Positions 16,329 through 26,054 are shown, counted from the stretch's first letter. The stretch is 64,000 nt of DNA from Geodermatophilus sabuli (GCF_010686765.1 NZ_JAAGWF010000004.1:98725-162724); one strand, 5' to 3'. Translations and numbers: made by a program. The notes: a model not told the origin generated them from the letters alone.

Positions 16329-18550
16329 GCGTCGACGCCCCGCCCACCGAGCTCGAGCTCGCCATCGGCGGCATGACCTGCGCCTCCTGCGCCTCCCGCA
16401 TCGAGAAGAAGCTCAACCGCCTCGACGGCGTCACCGCCACGGTGAACTACGCGACCGAGAAGGCGCGGGTCAGCTACGGCGGCGACGTCACCGCCGCCGA
16501 CCTGATCGCCACCGTGGAGAAGACCGGCTACACCGCGCGGCTGCCCGAGCCCCCCGCCGCCGCGGCTCCGGAGGAGCCGGGCGGCGACGGGCTGCGCACC
16601 CGGTTGCTGGTCTCCACGCTGCTGACCGTGCCGGTCGTGGCGATGGCCATGGTGCCGGCCCTGCAGGTGGAGTACTGGCAGTGGCTGTCGCTGACGCTGG
16701 CGGCCCCGGTCGTCGTCTGGGGCGGGCTGCCGTTCCACCGCGCGGCGTGGACCAACCTCCGGCACGGCGCGGCGACGATGGACACCCTCGTCTCCCTCGG
16801 CACCGGCGCGGCGTTCGCCTGGTCGCTGTACGCGCTCGTCCTCGGCACCGCCGGCGAGCCGGGGATGACCCACCCGTTCGAGCTCACGATCGCCCGCACC
16901 GACGGCAGCGCCACCATCTACCTGGAGGCCGCCGCCGGGGTGACCACGTTCCTGCTGGCCGGCCGGTACGCCGAGGCCCGCTCGAAGCGGCGGGCGGGCG
17001 CGGCCCTGCGCGCCCTGCTGGAACTGGGCGCGAAGGACGTCGCGGTGCTCCGCGGTGGCGTCGAGCACCGGGTCCCGGTCGACCGGCTGGCCGTCGGGGA
17101 CCTGTTCGTCGTCCGGCCCGGTGAGAAGATCGCCGCCGACGGCGAGGTCACCGAGGGCGCGTCCGCGGTGGACGCGGCCCTGCTCACCGGCGAGTCGGCA
17201 CCGGTCGAGGTCGGGCCCGGGGACGCCGTCGTGGGCGCCACCGTGAACGTCGGCGGGCGGCTGGTGGTGCGCGCCACCCGGATCGGCGCGGAGACCCAGC
17301 TGGCCCAGATGGCCCGTCTGGTCGAGGAGGCGCAGCACGGCAAGGCCGCCGTGCAGCGCCTGGCCGACCGGGTGTCGGGCGTGTTCGTCCCCGTCGTCCT
17401 GGCCCTGGCGGCGGCGACGCTCGGGTTCTGGATCGGCACCGGCGCCGGACTGCCCGCTGCCTTCACCGCAGCCGTGGCGGTGCTGATCATCGCCTGCCCG
17501 TGCGCCCTCGGGCTGGCCACCCCGACCGCGCTCATGGTCGGCACCGGCCGGGGTGCCCAGCTCGGCATCCTGATCAAGGGCCCCGAGGTGCTGGAGTCGA
17601 CCCGCGCCGTGGACACCGTGGTGCTCGACAAGACGGGCACCGTCACCACCGGCCGGATGACCCTGCACGACGTCGTCCCCGCTCCGGGTGTCGACGCGGA
17701 CGCGGTGCTGCGGCTGGCCGGCGCCCTGGAGCGGGCCTCCGAACACCCCGTCGCACGGGCGGTCGCGGCCGCCGCGGCGGAGCGCACCGGCCCGCTGCCC
17801 GCCGTCGCGGACTTCGCCAACGTCGCCGGGCTCGGCGTGCGGGGCGTGGTGGAGGGCGCGGCCGTGGTCGTGGGCCGGGCCGCCCTGCTGCAGCAGGGCT
17901 CGGTGCCCGTGCCCGCCGGGCTGACCCGCGCCCTGACCGCGGCCGAGGCCGAGGGGCGGACCGCCGTCCTCGTCGCCGCGGACGGCACCGCCCTCGGCGT
18001 CCTCACCGTCGCGGACGCGGTGAAGGAGACGTCGGCCGCGGCCGTCGCCCGGCTGCGGGGCCTGGGCCTGCACCCGATCCTGCTGACCGGGGACAACGCG
18101 GCGGTGGCGCGGTCGGTCGCCGCCGAGGTCGGCATCGACGAGGTCGTCGCGGAGGTGCTGCCGCGGGACAAGGTGGACGTCGTCCGGCGACTGCAGGCCG
18201 AGGGGCGCGTCGTGGCGATGGTCGGCGACGGGGTCAACGACGCCGCCGCGCTCGCGCAGGCCGACCTGGGGCTGGCGATGGGCACCGGGACCGACGTCGC
18301 CATCCAGGCCTCGGACCTCACCCTGGTGCGCGGCGACCTGCGGGCGGCGGCCGACGCCATCCGGCTGGCGCGGCGCACGCTGGCCATCATCCGGGGCAAC
18401 CTCTTCTGGGCGTTCGCCTACAACGTCGCCGCGATCCCGCTGGCCGCCGCCGGGCTGCTCAACCCGATGATCGCGGGCGCGGCGATGGCGCTGAGCTCGG
18501 TGTTCGTGGTGACCAACAGCCTGAGACTGCGCCGCTTCGCCCCGCTCTGA
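16325..18550 (+). CDS. copA: Copper-exporting P1B-type ATPase CopA
   Basis: A 741-residue Cu(I) pump. N-terminal HMA domain with GMTCASC (about 15-21); membrane metal site CPC in [13 protein letters not shown]; phosphorylation motif DKTGT; the P1B hallmark [11 protein letters not shown] hinge [12 protein letters not shown]. Eight membrane spans are expected. The CPC motif with a CxxC HMA domain identifies a Cu(I)-type (P1B-1) exporter. GTG start overlaps the previous stop (GTGA). It closes the csoR-copZ operon and is followed by a large palindromic terminator. Confidence 0.96.
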   Translation: MSVDAPPTELELAIGGMTCASCASRIEKKLNRLDGVTATVNYATEKARVSYGGDVTAADLIATVEKTGYTARLPEPPAAAAPEEPGGDGLRTRLLVSTLLTVPVVAMAMVPALQVEYWQWLSLTLAAPVVVWGGLPFHRAAWTNLRHGAATMDTLVSLGTGAAFAWSLYALVLGTAGEPGMTHPFELTIARTDGSATIYLEAAAGVTTFLLAGRYAEARSKRRAGAALRALLELGAKDVAVLRGGVEHRVPVDRLAVGDLFVVRPGEKIAADGEVTEGASAVDAALLTGESAPVEVGPGDAVVGATVNVGGRLVVRATRIGAETQLAQMARLVEEAQHGKAAVQRLADRVSGVFVPVVLALAAATLGFWIGTGAGLPAAFTAAVAVLIIACPCALGLATPTALMVGTGRGAQLGILIKGPEVLESTRAVDTVVLDKTGTVTTGRMTLHDVVPAPGVDADAVLRLAGALERASEHPVARAVAAAAAERTGPLPAVADFANVAGLGVRGVVEGAAVVVGRAALLQQGSVPVPAGLTRALTAAEAEGRTAVLVAADGTALGVLTVADAVKETSAAAVARLRGLGLHPILLTGDNAAVARSVAAEVGIDEVVAEVLPRDKVDVVRRLQAEGRVVAMVGDGVNDAAALAQADLGLAMGTGTDVAIQASDLTLVRGDLRAAADAIRLARRTLAIIRGNLFWAFAYNVAAIPLAAAGLLNPMIAGAAMALSSVFVVTNSLRLRRFAPL

Positions 18551-18594
18551 CATCCGCGGCGGACTCTCGGCGCCGAGAGTCCGCCGCGGGTGTC
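18549..18594. terminator. 23-bp palindrome, bidirectional terminator between copA and the M56 gene
   Basis: A 46-bp near-perfect palindrome (one G-T wobble) centred at 18571/18572. It starts inside the copA stop codon and ends inside the stop codon of the convergent M56 gene. Its inner core (GGACTCTCGG / CCGAGAGTCC) is the same element as the repeats inside cydDC. Confidence 0.85.
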
Positions 18595-19522
18595 AGAGGG
18601 CGGGGAGGAGGAGCAGGGCGGTCGGGACCAGCAGCAGCAGGACGGCCGACGCCAGCGCCAGCACCCGGGCCCAGCCGGGCAGGGGGGACGGCGGCGCGAG
18701 CAGCCGGACCACCCGCTCGCGCACGGCTCCCCCGGCCACCGCCAGCGCTCCGCTGGGGACCGCCGCTCCCCCGGCCCCGCCAGCGGCCGCGACGATCGCC
18801 CGCGCCAGCGTGCGCCGCCGGTCGGGCCCCGACAGCGAGCGCAGGGCCACGTCGTCGGCCCGCATCTCCACCAGCGTGCGCACCGCCGCGTGCGCCCCGG
18901 CCGCGGCCGGCAGCACCGGCAGCGCCGCCTCCCACGCCACGAACGGCAGCAGGTAGAGGTGGTGGTGCTCGCGCAGGTGGGCCCGCTCGTGCGCGACGAC
19001 GGCGGCCAGCTGCGCGTCGTCGAGCTCGGCGACCATGCCGGAGGAGAGCACCAGCATCGGCCGCCCGCCGGGGATGCAGAAGGCGACCGGCGCCGGGTGC
19101 TCCAGCAGCCGGGCCTCGGGCTGCGCGGCGGGCCGGACGACGAGCTCCAGCAGCTCCCGGTGCCGCCGGCGGGTGCGGGTCGTGCGCAGCCAGGACAGCA
19201 GCAGCACGCCGACCAGCTCGGCGGCCAGCACACCGGCCAAGGTCAGGGTGACCCAGTGGTCGCCCCGGACGACGGCGTCCGCCGGGTGCCCGGTGAGCAC
19301 CGACCAGGCCGCCTCCGGCAGCGAGTGGCCCCAGGGCGCCAGCCCGTGCACCAGCAGCGCGCCGATGATCGACAGCCCGCCGGCCAGGCCGACCGCCTGC
19401 CAGCAGACCAGGGCCACCAGGGGGTCACGGCGCGGCCACCGGGCCCGCTCGAGCAGTGCGGGCACCGGCCAGGCGAGCAGTGCGGCCAGCACGGCCAGCG
19501 CCGCGGCGGTGGCGGGCAGCAC
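18593..19522 (-). CDS. M56-family membrane metalloprotease (BlaR1-like, no sensor domain)
   Basis: A 309-residue membrane protein with about four to five spans and a cytoplasmic zinc-protease domain: HERAH at about residue 202 and the third ligand in EMRADDVAL. In BlaR1/MecR1 pairs this protease causes loss of the partner repressor. Here there is no C-terminal penicillin-binding domain; the protein ends after one hydrophobic helix, so the signal is unknown. It begins 4 bp after the BlaI-like gene, its expected partner. Confidence 0.9.
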   Translation of the reverse strand: MLPATAAALAVLAALLAWPVPALLERARWPRRDPLVALVCWQAVGLAGGLSIIGALLVHGLAPWGHSLPEAAWSVLTGHPADAVVRGDHWVTLTLAGVLAAELVGVLLLSWLRTTRTRRRHRELLELVVRPAAQPEARLLEHPAPVAFCIPGGRPMLVLSSGMVAELDDAQLAAVVAHERAHLREHHHLYLLPFVAWEAALPVLPAAAGAHAAVRTLVEMRADDVALRSLSGPDRRRTLARAIVAAAGGAGGAAVPSGALAVAGGAVRERVVRLLAPPSPLPGWARVLALASAVLLLLVPTALLLLPAL

Positions 19523-19526
19523 CGGG

Positions 19527-19871
19527 TCAGCCGCGGTCGAGCAGCTCGCGCAGCAGGCGGGCCTCGTCCGCGTCGACCCCGCCGACGAACCGGGCCAGGG
19601 CGGCCTGCCGGTCCCCGGCCTGGCCGAGCACCTCGTGCATGAGCTCGGCGGCGTGCTCCTCCCGCGTGGCCCGCGGGCGGAAGCGCCGCGGCCGGGCCTC
19701 GTCGTGGACCACGAAGCCCTTCTGCTCCAGCCGGGTCAGGACCGTGTGCACGGTGGTGAGCGCCAGCCCGCGGTCGGCCAGGCCCTCCCGGAGCTCGGCG
19801 GCCGAGACCGGGCCCGACGCCGACCACAGGCGGTCCATCACGGTCCGCTCCAACTCCCCCAGCGACGCCAC
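19527..19871 (-). CDS. BlaI/MecI/CopY-family repressor
   Basis: A 114-residue winged-helix repressor. Helices ASLGELERTVMDRLW and VSAAELREGL, recognition region TTVHTVLTRLEQKGFV, and the dimerization tail are standard for BlaI. The GTG at 19871 follows AGGAGGG. It probably binds the two TTCTAC...GTAGAA palindromes in the gap upstream, thereby controlling itself, the M56 protease and the divergent cytochrome bd genes (inference). Confidence 0.93.
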   Translation of the reverse strand: MASLGELERTVMDRLWSASGPVSAAELREGLADRGLALTTVHTVLTRLEQKGFVVHDEARPRRFRPRATREEHAAELMHEVLGQAGDRQAALARFVGGVDADEARLLRELLDRG

Positions 19872-19904
19872 GGGCCCTCCTGTCCGGCAGATCACACGGG
19901 CTTC

Positions 19905-19921
19905 TTCTACGTGTCGTAGAA
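19905..19921. promoter_or_regulatory. BlaI-type operator 1
   Basis: 17-bp inverted repeat TTCTACGTGTCGTAGAA, 34 bp upstream of the BlaI-like start. AT-rich arms stand out from the surrounding sequence and fit the TAC...GTA core of BlaI/CopY operators. Confidence 0.75.
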
Positions 19922-19927
19922 CTGTAC

Positions 19928-19944
19928 TTCTACTCGGCGTAGAA
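19928..19944. promoter_or_regulatory. BlaI-type operator 2
   Basis: 17-bp inverted repeat TTCTACTCGGCGTAGAA, with the same outer arms as operator 1 and centres 23 bp apart, about two helical turns. It lies 42 bp before cydA, so a bound repressor could block both divergent promoters. Confidence 0.75.
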
Positions 19945-19986
19945 AGAAGTCGACCGATCGTACGTCGCTGGTGAGGGAGACAGGCC

Positions 19987-21528
19987 GTGGACGTCCTGGA
20001 CGTGGCGCGCTGGCAGTTCGGGATCACCACCGTCTACCACTTCCTGATGGTCCCGCTGACGATCGGGCTCGGGATCCTGGTCGCGGTCATGCACACCATG
20101 TGGGTGCGCACCGACAAACCCGAGTGGCTGCGGATGACCCGGTTCTGGGGCCGCATCTACCTGATCAACTTCGTCCTCGGCGTGGCCACCGGCCTGGTGC
20201 AGGAGTTCCAGTTCGGCCTGGCGTGGAGCGAGTACTCGCGCTTCGTCGGCGACGTCTTCGGCTCGCTGCTGGCGCTCGAGGCGCTGCTGGCCTTCTTCCT
20301 CGAGTCGACCTTCCTCGGCCTCTGGATCTTCGGCTGGGGCCGCATCCCGAAGCGGGTGCACCTGGCCGCGCTGTGGGCGGCGGTCATCGGCTCGATCGTC
20401 AGCGCGTACTTCATCATCGCCGCCAACTCGTGGATGCAGCACCCGGTCGGGGTGGTCACCGACGACGCCACCGGCCGGCCGGTGCAGGTCGACTTCCTCG
20501 CGGTCCTGACCAACAACACCGCGCTGGCCGCCTTCGGCCACGCCATCGTCGCGGCGCTCATGGTGGCCGGCGCGCTGCTCGTGGGCATCGGGCTGTGGCA
20601 CCTGCGCCGGCGGACGCTGGCCGCGCAGCCCCAGGACGTCGATCACCGGGTCTGGCGCCGGTCGGTCCGGCTCGGCGGCTGGGTCTCGCTGGCCGCCTTC
20701 GTGCTGGTCGCCCTCACCGGTGACTGGCAGGGCAAGCTCATGTACCAGCAGCAGCCGCTGAAGATGAGCTCGGCCGAGGCGCTCTGCGAGACCGAGGCGC
20801 CGGCGTCCTTCTCGATCTTCGCCTGGGGGAAGCTCGGCTCGAACGAGTGCGACGACGTCCACTCGATCACCGTCCCGTACCTGCTCAGCTACCTGGCACA
20901 CGGCGACTTCTCCACCGCCGTCCCCGGTGTGCACGACCTGCAGGAGGAGTACGCGGCCGTCTACGGCGAGACCTACCCCGACGACCCGTCGCGCTTCGGG
21001 GACCGGGCCGGCGAGCCGATCGACTACACCCCGGTGCTGGCGGTCACCTACTGGAGCTTCCGGCTCATGATCGGCATGGGTGCGGTGTCGGCGGGCGTCG
21101 CGGCGTACGCGCTGTGGGCGACGCGGCGGGGACGGGTGCCGACCTCGCGGATCGGCGTGTACGGCGCCCTGCTCGCGGTCGCCGCGCCGTTCGCCGGCAA
21201 CGCCACCGGCTGGATCTTCACCGAGATGGGCCGGCAGCCCTTCGTCGTCCACCCGAACCCCGACGTGCCGGTCGACGAGCAGGTGTGGTTCTTCACCGCG
21301 CAGGCCGTCTCACCGGGCATCTCCGCCGCCGAGGTCTGGACGTCGCTGACCGTGCTGACCCTCGTCTACGGCGCGCTGGCCGTCGTCGAGCTGTGGCTGA
21401 TCGGCCGCTTCGTCCGCCGCGGGGTGACCACCGGGGACGGCGCACCGACGCCCGGCACTCCTCCCAGGGGCACGCCGGACGACGGCGGCGCCCGCCGCGA
21501 CGACGACGTCCTCTCCTTCGCCCACTGA
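19987..21528 (+). CDS. cydA: Cytochrome bd quinol oxidase subunit I
   Basis: A 513-residue membrane protein carrying all three hemes of the bd oxidase. Recognisable segments are RWQFGITTVYHFLMVPLTIG (heme b595 His near the N-terminus), GRIYLINFVLGVATGLVQEFQFG, and the late block NATGWIFTEMGRQPFVV. The enzyme oxidises quinol and reduces O2 with high affinity, aiding growth at low oxygen and resistance to NO or peroxide. The GTG start follows GGGAGA. Length fits the short Q-loop type. Transcribed away from the BlaI-like repressor, with operators in between. Confidence 0.96.
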   Translation: MDVLDVARWQFGITTVYHFLMVPLTIGLGILVAVMHTMWVRTDKPEWLRMTRFWGRIYLINFVLGVATGLVQEFQFGLAWSEYSRFVGDVFGSLLALEALLAFFLESTFLGLWIFGWGRIPKRVHLAALWAAVIGSIVSAYFIIAANSWMQHPVGVVTDDATGRPVQVDFLAVLTNNTALAAFGHAIVAALMVAGALLVGIGLWHLRRRTLAAQPQDVDHRVWRRSVRLGGWVSLAAFVLVALTGDWQGKLMYQQQPLKMSSAEALCETEAPASFSIFAWGKLGSNECDDVHSITVPYLLSYLAHGDFSTAVPGVHDLQEEYAAVYGETYPDDPSRFGDRAGEPIDYTPVLAVTYWSFRLMIGMGAVSAGVAAYALWATRRGRVPTSRIGVYGALLAVAAPFAGNATGWIFTEMGRQPFVVHPNPDVPVDEQVWFFTAQAVSPGISAAEVWTSLTVLTLVYGALAVVELWLIGRFVRRGVTTGDGAPTPGTPPRGTPDDGGARRDDDVLSFAH

Positions 21529-21558
21529 ACGCCCACTGAGCCCGCTGGAGCCCTGACC

Positions 21559-22575
21559 ATGGACCTGCAGACCCTCTGGTTCGCCGCCGTCGCGGTGCTC
21601 TGGACCGGCTTCCTGCTGCTCGAGGGGTTCGACTTCGGCGTCGCCGCGCTGCTGCCGGTGCTCGGCCGCCGACCCGCCGACCGGCACCTGGTGCTGCGCA
21701 CCATCGGCCCGCTGTGGGACGGCAACGAGGTGTGGCTGATCACCGCCGTCGGCGCGGTGTTCGCGGCCTTCCCCGGCTGGTACGCCACCTGGCTGCCCGC
21801 GCTGTACCTGCCGTTCGTGCTGGTGCTCTTCGGCCTGATCGTCCGGGCCGTCGCCTTCGAGTGGCGGCACTCCCACTCCGCCCCCGCCTGGGACGCGACG
21901 TGGACGCACGTCATCACCGCCGGCTCGCTGATCGCCGCGCTGGGCATCGGCGCCGCGCTCGGTGCCACGACCCTCGGTCTGCCCGTCGACGCCGACGGCA
22001 GCCGGGTCGGTGGCGCACTCTCCGGCCTGGGCTGGCCGGCGCTGGTGGGGGCGGTCGCCGTCCTGGCGTTCTCGGTCGTGCACGGGGCGGTGTTCCTCGC
22101 GCTCAAGACCGACGGGCCGGTGCGGGTCGCGGCCCGGGCGTTCGCGCTCCGCTGGGCACCGGTGGCCGCGTTGCCCCTGCTCGGCTGGGCGGCGGTGGTG
22201 CACCTGCGGTACGGGACGCCGGTCACCGCGGCGCTGTGGCTGGTCGCCGCCGTCTCGGTGGTCGTGGCCTGGGCCCGGCTGAAGGTCGGTCGCGAGGGCC
22301 AGGGCTTCGCCGCGTGGGGGACGACGCTCGTCGCCGCGGCCGCCACCATCTTCGGCGCTGCCTACCCGGTCGTGCTGCCCTCGACGATCGACCCGGCCTT
22401 CGACGTCACGGTCCCCGACGCCTCGGTCAGCGACTACACGCTGACGGTCATGACCTGGGCGGCCGGGATCGGGCTGCCCGTGGTGCTGGCCTACCAGGCG
22501 TGGACCTACTGGGTGTTCCGGAAGCGGCTGACCGCCGAGCCCCTCTCCGAGCCGCCCGCCCAGGTGCCCGCATGA
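21559..22575 (+). CDS. cydB: Cytochrome bd quinol oxidase subunit II
   Basis: A 338-residue, roughly nine-span partner of CydA. LLLEGFDFGVAALLP near the N-terminus, GPLWDGNEVWLITAVGAVFAAFPGWYA, and the C-terminal MTWAAGIGLPVVLAYQAWTYWVF are the standard CydB blocks. ATG at 21559, 30 bp after cydA; its stop overlaps the cydDC start by 4 bp (ATGA), so the three genes are one operon. Confidence 0.96.
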   Translation: MDLQTLWFAAVAVLWTGFLLLEGFDFGVAALLPVLGRRPADRHLVLRTIGPLWDGNEVWLITAVGAVFAAFPGWYATWLPALYLPFVLVLFGLIVRAVAFEWRHSHSAPAWDATWTHVITAGSLIAALGIGAALGATTLGLPVDADGSRVGGALSGLGWPALVGAVAVLAFSVVHGAVFLALKTDGPVRVAARAFALRWAPVAALPLLGWAAVVHLRYGTPVTAALWLVAAVSVVVAWARLKVGREGQGFAAWGTTLVAAAATIFGAAYPVVLPSTIDPAFDVTVPDASVSDYTLTVMTWAAGIGLPVVLAYQAWTYWVFRKRLTAEPLSEPPAQVPA

Positions 22576-25500
22576 CCGGCCGGAGTGGCCACGGAGGCCG
22601 TCCCGAGACCGCCCGGAGTGGCCACGAAGGCCGGCTCCGGGGGCCGCTGGGGGCGCTGGACGGGGTCCCGGGGATGCGCGGAGCGCTCGTCCGCGCCGCC
22701 CTGGCCGCGCTCGGGCAGACCGCCGGGCTGGTGCTGCTCGCCGCCGGGCTGGCGCACGCGGTGGCCCGTGCGGCCGGTCAGGCCGAGGGACCGGTGACCG
22801 GCCCGCTGGCCCTGGCCACCGCCGGGGTGGCGCTGCGGGCCGCGGCCGGGACCGTCGGCGAGCTGCTGGCCGACCGCGACGCCCGCCGCGCCGAGGAGTC
22901 GCTGCGGGCCCGGCTGGTCGCCCGGCTGGCCGACTCACCGGCGGCGGTGGCGGCCGCCGGTGGCCCCGGCCCCGCGGCGGTGCTGGCCACCACCCGGTTG
23001 GCCGACCTGGGCCCCGGGCTGGCGGCGTACCTGCCCGCGCTGGCCCAGACGCTCGTCGTCCCCCCGGTGCTGCTGGTGGTCCTCGCCGCGACCGACCTGC
23101 TCTCGGCCGGTCTGGTCGCGGTCACCCTGCCGCTGGTGCCCGTGTTCATGGTGCTGGTGGGCCTGACCACCCGGGACCGCACGACGGCCGCCGCCCGCGC
23201 GCTGGACCGGATCGCTGCGCACGTCGCGGAGCTGGTCCGGGGCCTGCCGGTGCTGGTCGGCCTGGGCCGGGCCGCCGAGCAGGCCGCCGCGCTCGCCGAG
23301 CTCGGGGAGACCTCCCGGCGGCGGACCCTGTCGACGCTCCGCCTGGCCTTCCTCTCCTCGCTGGTGCTGGAGCTGGTCGCCACGCTGTCGGTCGCGCTGG
23401 TCGCCGTGACGGTGGGCCTGCGGCTGGTGCACGGTGACCTGGCGCTGGCCGTCGGGCTGACCGCGCTGCTGCTGGCACCCGAGGCGTTCGCCCCCCTCCG
23501 GGCGCTGGGGTCGGCCCACCACGCCACCGAGGACGCCGTCCTGGCCGCCGCCGAGGCGCGCGCCGTGCTCACCGCCGCCGCCCCCGCCGACCCTCGCGCC
23601 GGAGGTGCGGACGACGACCCGCGCGGCGCCGACCTGGCCGTCACGGGGCTCACCGTCCGCTACCCGGGCCGGACCGTGCCCGCGCTGCCGCGGGTGGGCC
23701 TCGCCGTCCGCCCCGGCGAACTGGTCGCCGTCCGCGGGGCGAGCGGTGCCGGCAAGTCGACGCTCCTGGCGACCCTCGCCGGGCTGGTCGCGCCGGACGC
23801 GGTGGTCGAGGGCGCGGTCACCGGCGTCCCGGCCGGTGGGGTGGCCGCCGTCCCACAGCACCCGCGGACCACCGGCGAGACCGTCGCCGACGAACTGCGC
23901 CGGCACGCGGCCTCCGAGCCGGGCGTGGACGAGGTCGTCGGGGAGGCGTTCGTGGTCGAGGCGCTGGCGCGGGTGGGCGCGGAGCCGCTGGCCGGCCGCC
24001 GCTGCGACACCCTCTCCCCCGGTGAGCTGCAGCGGGTGGCGCTGGCCCGCGCGCTGGTGCGGGTCCGCCGCGGCGCTCGGCTGCTGCTGCTCGACGAGCC
24101 GACCGCGCACCTGGACGCCGACGCCGCCGCCCGGGTCGCCGCCGTCCTCGCCGGGCTGCGCGGCACGGTGTCGATGCTGCTGGTCACGCACGACCCGGCC
24201 CTGGCCGCACTGGCCGACCGCACGGTGACCCTCCCTTCCCCCGCCGCACCGGACGGGACTCCCGGCGCCGCAAGTCCGCCTCGAGGGACCCCCGGCGTCT
24301 GGAGCTCGGTACCGGTCCGGACTCCCGGCGCCGAGAGTCCCGAACCCCGACGGACTTCCGGCGCCGCAAGTCCGGGAGCGCGGGTGCGGGGTGGGCACCG
24401 GTGGCCGCGCCGGGCGCTGGTGCGGGCGGTCGCGGCCGGCACGGCGTCGGCCGGTGCGGGTGTCGCGCTCACCGCGGTCTCCGGCTGGCTGATCGTGCGG
24501 GCGGCGGAGACGCCGCCGGTGCTGACGCTGCTGGTGGCGATCGTGGGCGTGCGCGCCTTCGGCCTCGGCCGCGCCGGCCTGCGGTGGGTGGAGCGGATGA
24601 CGGCGCACGACGCCGCCCTGCGCCTGGCCGCCGGTCTGCGGGTACGGGTGTGGCGGGCGCTGGCGGCGCAGGGCATCGCCGCGGACCGGACGCCGGGGGC
24701 CGCGCTCGCCCGGGTGGTCGGTGACGTCGGGCTGGTGCAGACCCTCTCGGTGCGGGTCGTGCCGCCCGCGGCCGTCGCGGGCACGGTCACTGCCGGCACC
24801 GTCGCGGCGCTGGCGCTGGTCTCTCCCGCGGCCGCCGGCGCCGCCGGGCTGGTGCTCGGCGCAGCCGCCGGGCTGGTCGTCGCGGTGCACCGGCGGGTGG
24901 ACGCCGGCGCCGCCCGCGCGGAGGGAGCGCTGCGGGTGGAGCAGCTGCGGGACACCAGCACCGCGCTGGAGGGGGCGGCCGACCTCCGCGCCCACGGCCT
25001 GGCTGCCCGGACCGCCGCCGACCTCGGCCGGCTCGCGCGGTCGCGGTCGCGCGCGGCGCGCACCGGCAGCCGGGCCGGGGCCCTCGGTGCCGGGCTGGTC
25101 GGGCTGGGCACCGGGCTGGCCGCGATCGCCGCGGCGTGGGTGGGCTCGCGGCAGGGCGTCGCCGGTCCGCAGGTCGCCGTCCTCGCCCTCGCGCCGCTCG
25201 CCCTGGCCGAGCCGCTGGCCGGCCTGGTCGGGGCGCTGCAGCGGCGCGGCGCGCTGGCCGACGCCCGCGACCGGCTCGGCGCCGTCCTGACCGCGCCCGT
25301 GCCCACCGATCCCACCGACCCGTTGCCGGTGCCCGTGCCGGTGCGGCGGCTGACGACGACCGACCTCACCGCCGGCTGGCCCGGTGGCCCCGACGTGCTG
25401 CGCGGGCTGGACGCCGAGGCCCGCGCCGACGGTCGCTGGCTGGTGCTCCGTGGCCCGTCGGGAGCGGGCAAGTCGACCGTCCTCGCGGTGCTGCTCGCGG

Positions 25501-26024
25501 CGCTGCGCCCCCGCGGCGGCAGCTACACGCTCGAGGACGTGCCCGCCGACCGGCTGACAGGCGACGGCGTGCGGTCACGGATGGCCTGGCTGCCGCAAGA
25601 GACGCACGTGTTCGCCTCGACGATCCGGGCCAACCTGGCCGTGGCCGCCCCCCGGGGCGAGCTGAGCGGACCCGGCGGCGAGGCGCGGATGCGGGCCGCC
25701 CTCGGTGCCAGCGGCCTGGGCGGCTTGCTCGCCGGGCTGCCCGACGGGCTGGACACCCCGGTCGGCGCGGGCGGCACGGCGCTGTCGGGCGGTGAGCGGC
25801 GGCGGCTCGCGGCCGCACGGGCGCTGCTGGCCGACCGCGACGTCGTGCTGCTCGACGAGCCGACCGCCCACCTGGACCCGCCGACCGCCGCGGCACTGGT
25901 GCGCGACCTGCGGGCGGCGCTGGCCGGCCGGGTCGTGGTCTGCGTGACCCACGACGACGCCGTGGAGCAGCCCGGGGACACCGTCGTCCGCCTGGGGGAG
26001 CCGGTCGCGACGCTGACGCGCTGA
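22572..26024 (+). CDS. cydDC: Fused CydD-CydC ABC exporter for bd oxidase assembly
   Basis: An 1150-residue fusion of the two half-transporters that are separate proteins in E. coli. CydD half: spans from about residue 35 to 330, Walker A GASGAGKST (Lys395), signature LSPGELQRVALARAL, Walker B LLLLDEPTAHLD. CydC half: spans from about 610, Walker A GPSGAGKST (Lys967), signature LSGGERRRLAAARAL, LLDEPTAHLDPP. CydDC exports thiols (cysteine/glutathione in E. coli) and is needed for heme incorporation into bd oxidase. The linker (about 560-600) is encoded by palindromic repeats, and residues 2-20 also derive from a short direct repeat. Confidence 0.95.
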   Translation: MTGRSGHGGRPETARSGHEGRLRGPLGALDGVPGMRGALVRAALAALGQTAGLVLLAAGLAHAVARAAGQAEGPVTGPLALATAGVALRAAAGTVGELLADRDARRAEESLRARLVARLADSPAAVAAAGGPGPAAVLATTRLADLGPGLAAYLPALAQTLVVPPVLLVVLAATDLLSAGLVAVTLPLVPVFMVLVGLTTRDRTTAAARALDRIAAHVAELVRGLPVLVGLGRAAEQAAALAELGETSRRRTLSTLRLAFLSSLVLELVATLSVALVAVTVGLRLVHGDLALAVGLTALLLAPEAFAPLRALGSAHHATEDAVLAAAEARAVLTAAAPADPRAGGADDDPRGADLAVTGLTVRYPGRTVPALPRVGLAVRPGELVAVRGASGAGKSTLLATLAGLVAPDAVVEGAVTGVPAGGVAAVPQHPRTTGETVADELRRHAASEPGVDEVVGEAFVVEALARVGAEPLAGRRCDTLSPGELQRVALARALVRVRRGARLLLLDEPTAHLDADAAARVAAVLAGLRGTVSMLLVTHDPALAALADRTVTLPSPAAPDGTPGAASPPRGTPGVWSSVPVRTPGAESPEPRRTSGAASPGARVRGGHRWPRRALVRAVAAGTASAGAGVALTAVSGWLIVRAAETPPVLTLLVAIVGVRAFGLGRAGLRWVERMTAHDAALRLAAGLRVRVWRALAAQGIAADRTPGAALARVVGDVGLVQTLSVRVVPPAAVAGTVTAGTVAALALVSPAAAGAAGLVLGAAAGLVVAVHRRVDAGAARAEGALRVEQLRDTSTALEGAADLRAHGLAARTAADLGRLARSRSRAARTGSRAGALGAGLVGLGTGLAAIAAAWVGSRQGVAGPQVAVLALAPLALAEPLAGLVGALQRRGALADARDRLGAVLTAPVPTDPTDPLPVPVPVRRLTTTDLTAGWPGGPDVLRGLDAEARADGRWLVLRGPSGAGKSTVLAVLLAALRPRGGSYTLEDVPADRLTGDGVRSRMAWLPQETHVFASTIRANLAVAAPRGELSGPGGEARMRAALGASGLGGLLAGLPDGLDTPVGAGGTALSGGERRRLAAARALLADRDVVLLDEPTAHLDPPTAAALVRDLRAALAGRVVVCVTHDDAVEQPGDTVVRLGEPVATLTR
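22579..22636 (+). repeat. Short direct repeat inside the cydDC N-terminus
   Basis: The 14-bp unit CCGGAGTGGCCACG occurs twice (first at about 22580, again at about 22612), each followed by a GAGGCC/AAGGCC tail. It encodes RSGHGGR and RSGHEGR before the first membrane span. The shape suggests a decayed palindromic element absorbed into the reading frame. Confidence 0.5.
24256..24373. repeat. Four-unit array of 22-bp palindromes in the CydD-CydC linker
   Basis: Copies at 24256-24277, 24286-24307 (decayed), 24319-24340 and 24352-24373, spaced 30, 33 and 33 bp. Consensus arms are GGACTCCCGG and CCGnnAGTCC. The third copy differs from the core of the copA terminator (18561-18582) at a single base. 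Spacing in multiples of three keeps the frame open and encodes units such as GTPGAASPPR and RTPGAESPEPR. Confidence 0.8.
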
Positions 26025-26054
26025 ACTGTCCGACGTCTCGGGCAGGCTGCCGGC

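Noticed and set aside
24256..24373. Regularly spaced repeats resembling a CRISPR array
   Set aside because: Units are palindromic, only 8-11 bp separate them, they lie in frame within cydDC, and no cas gene is present.
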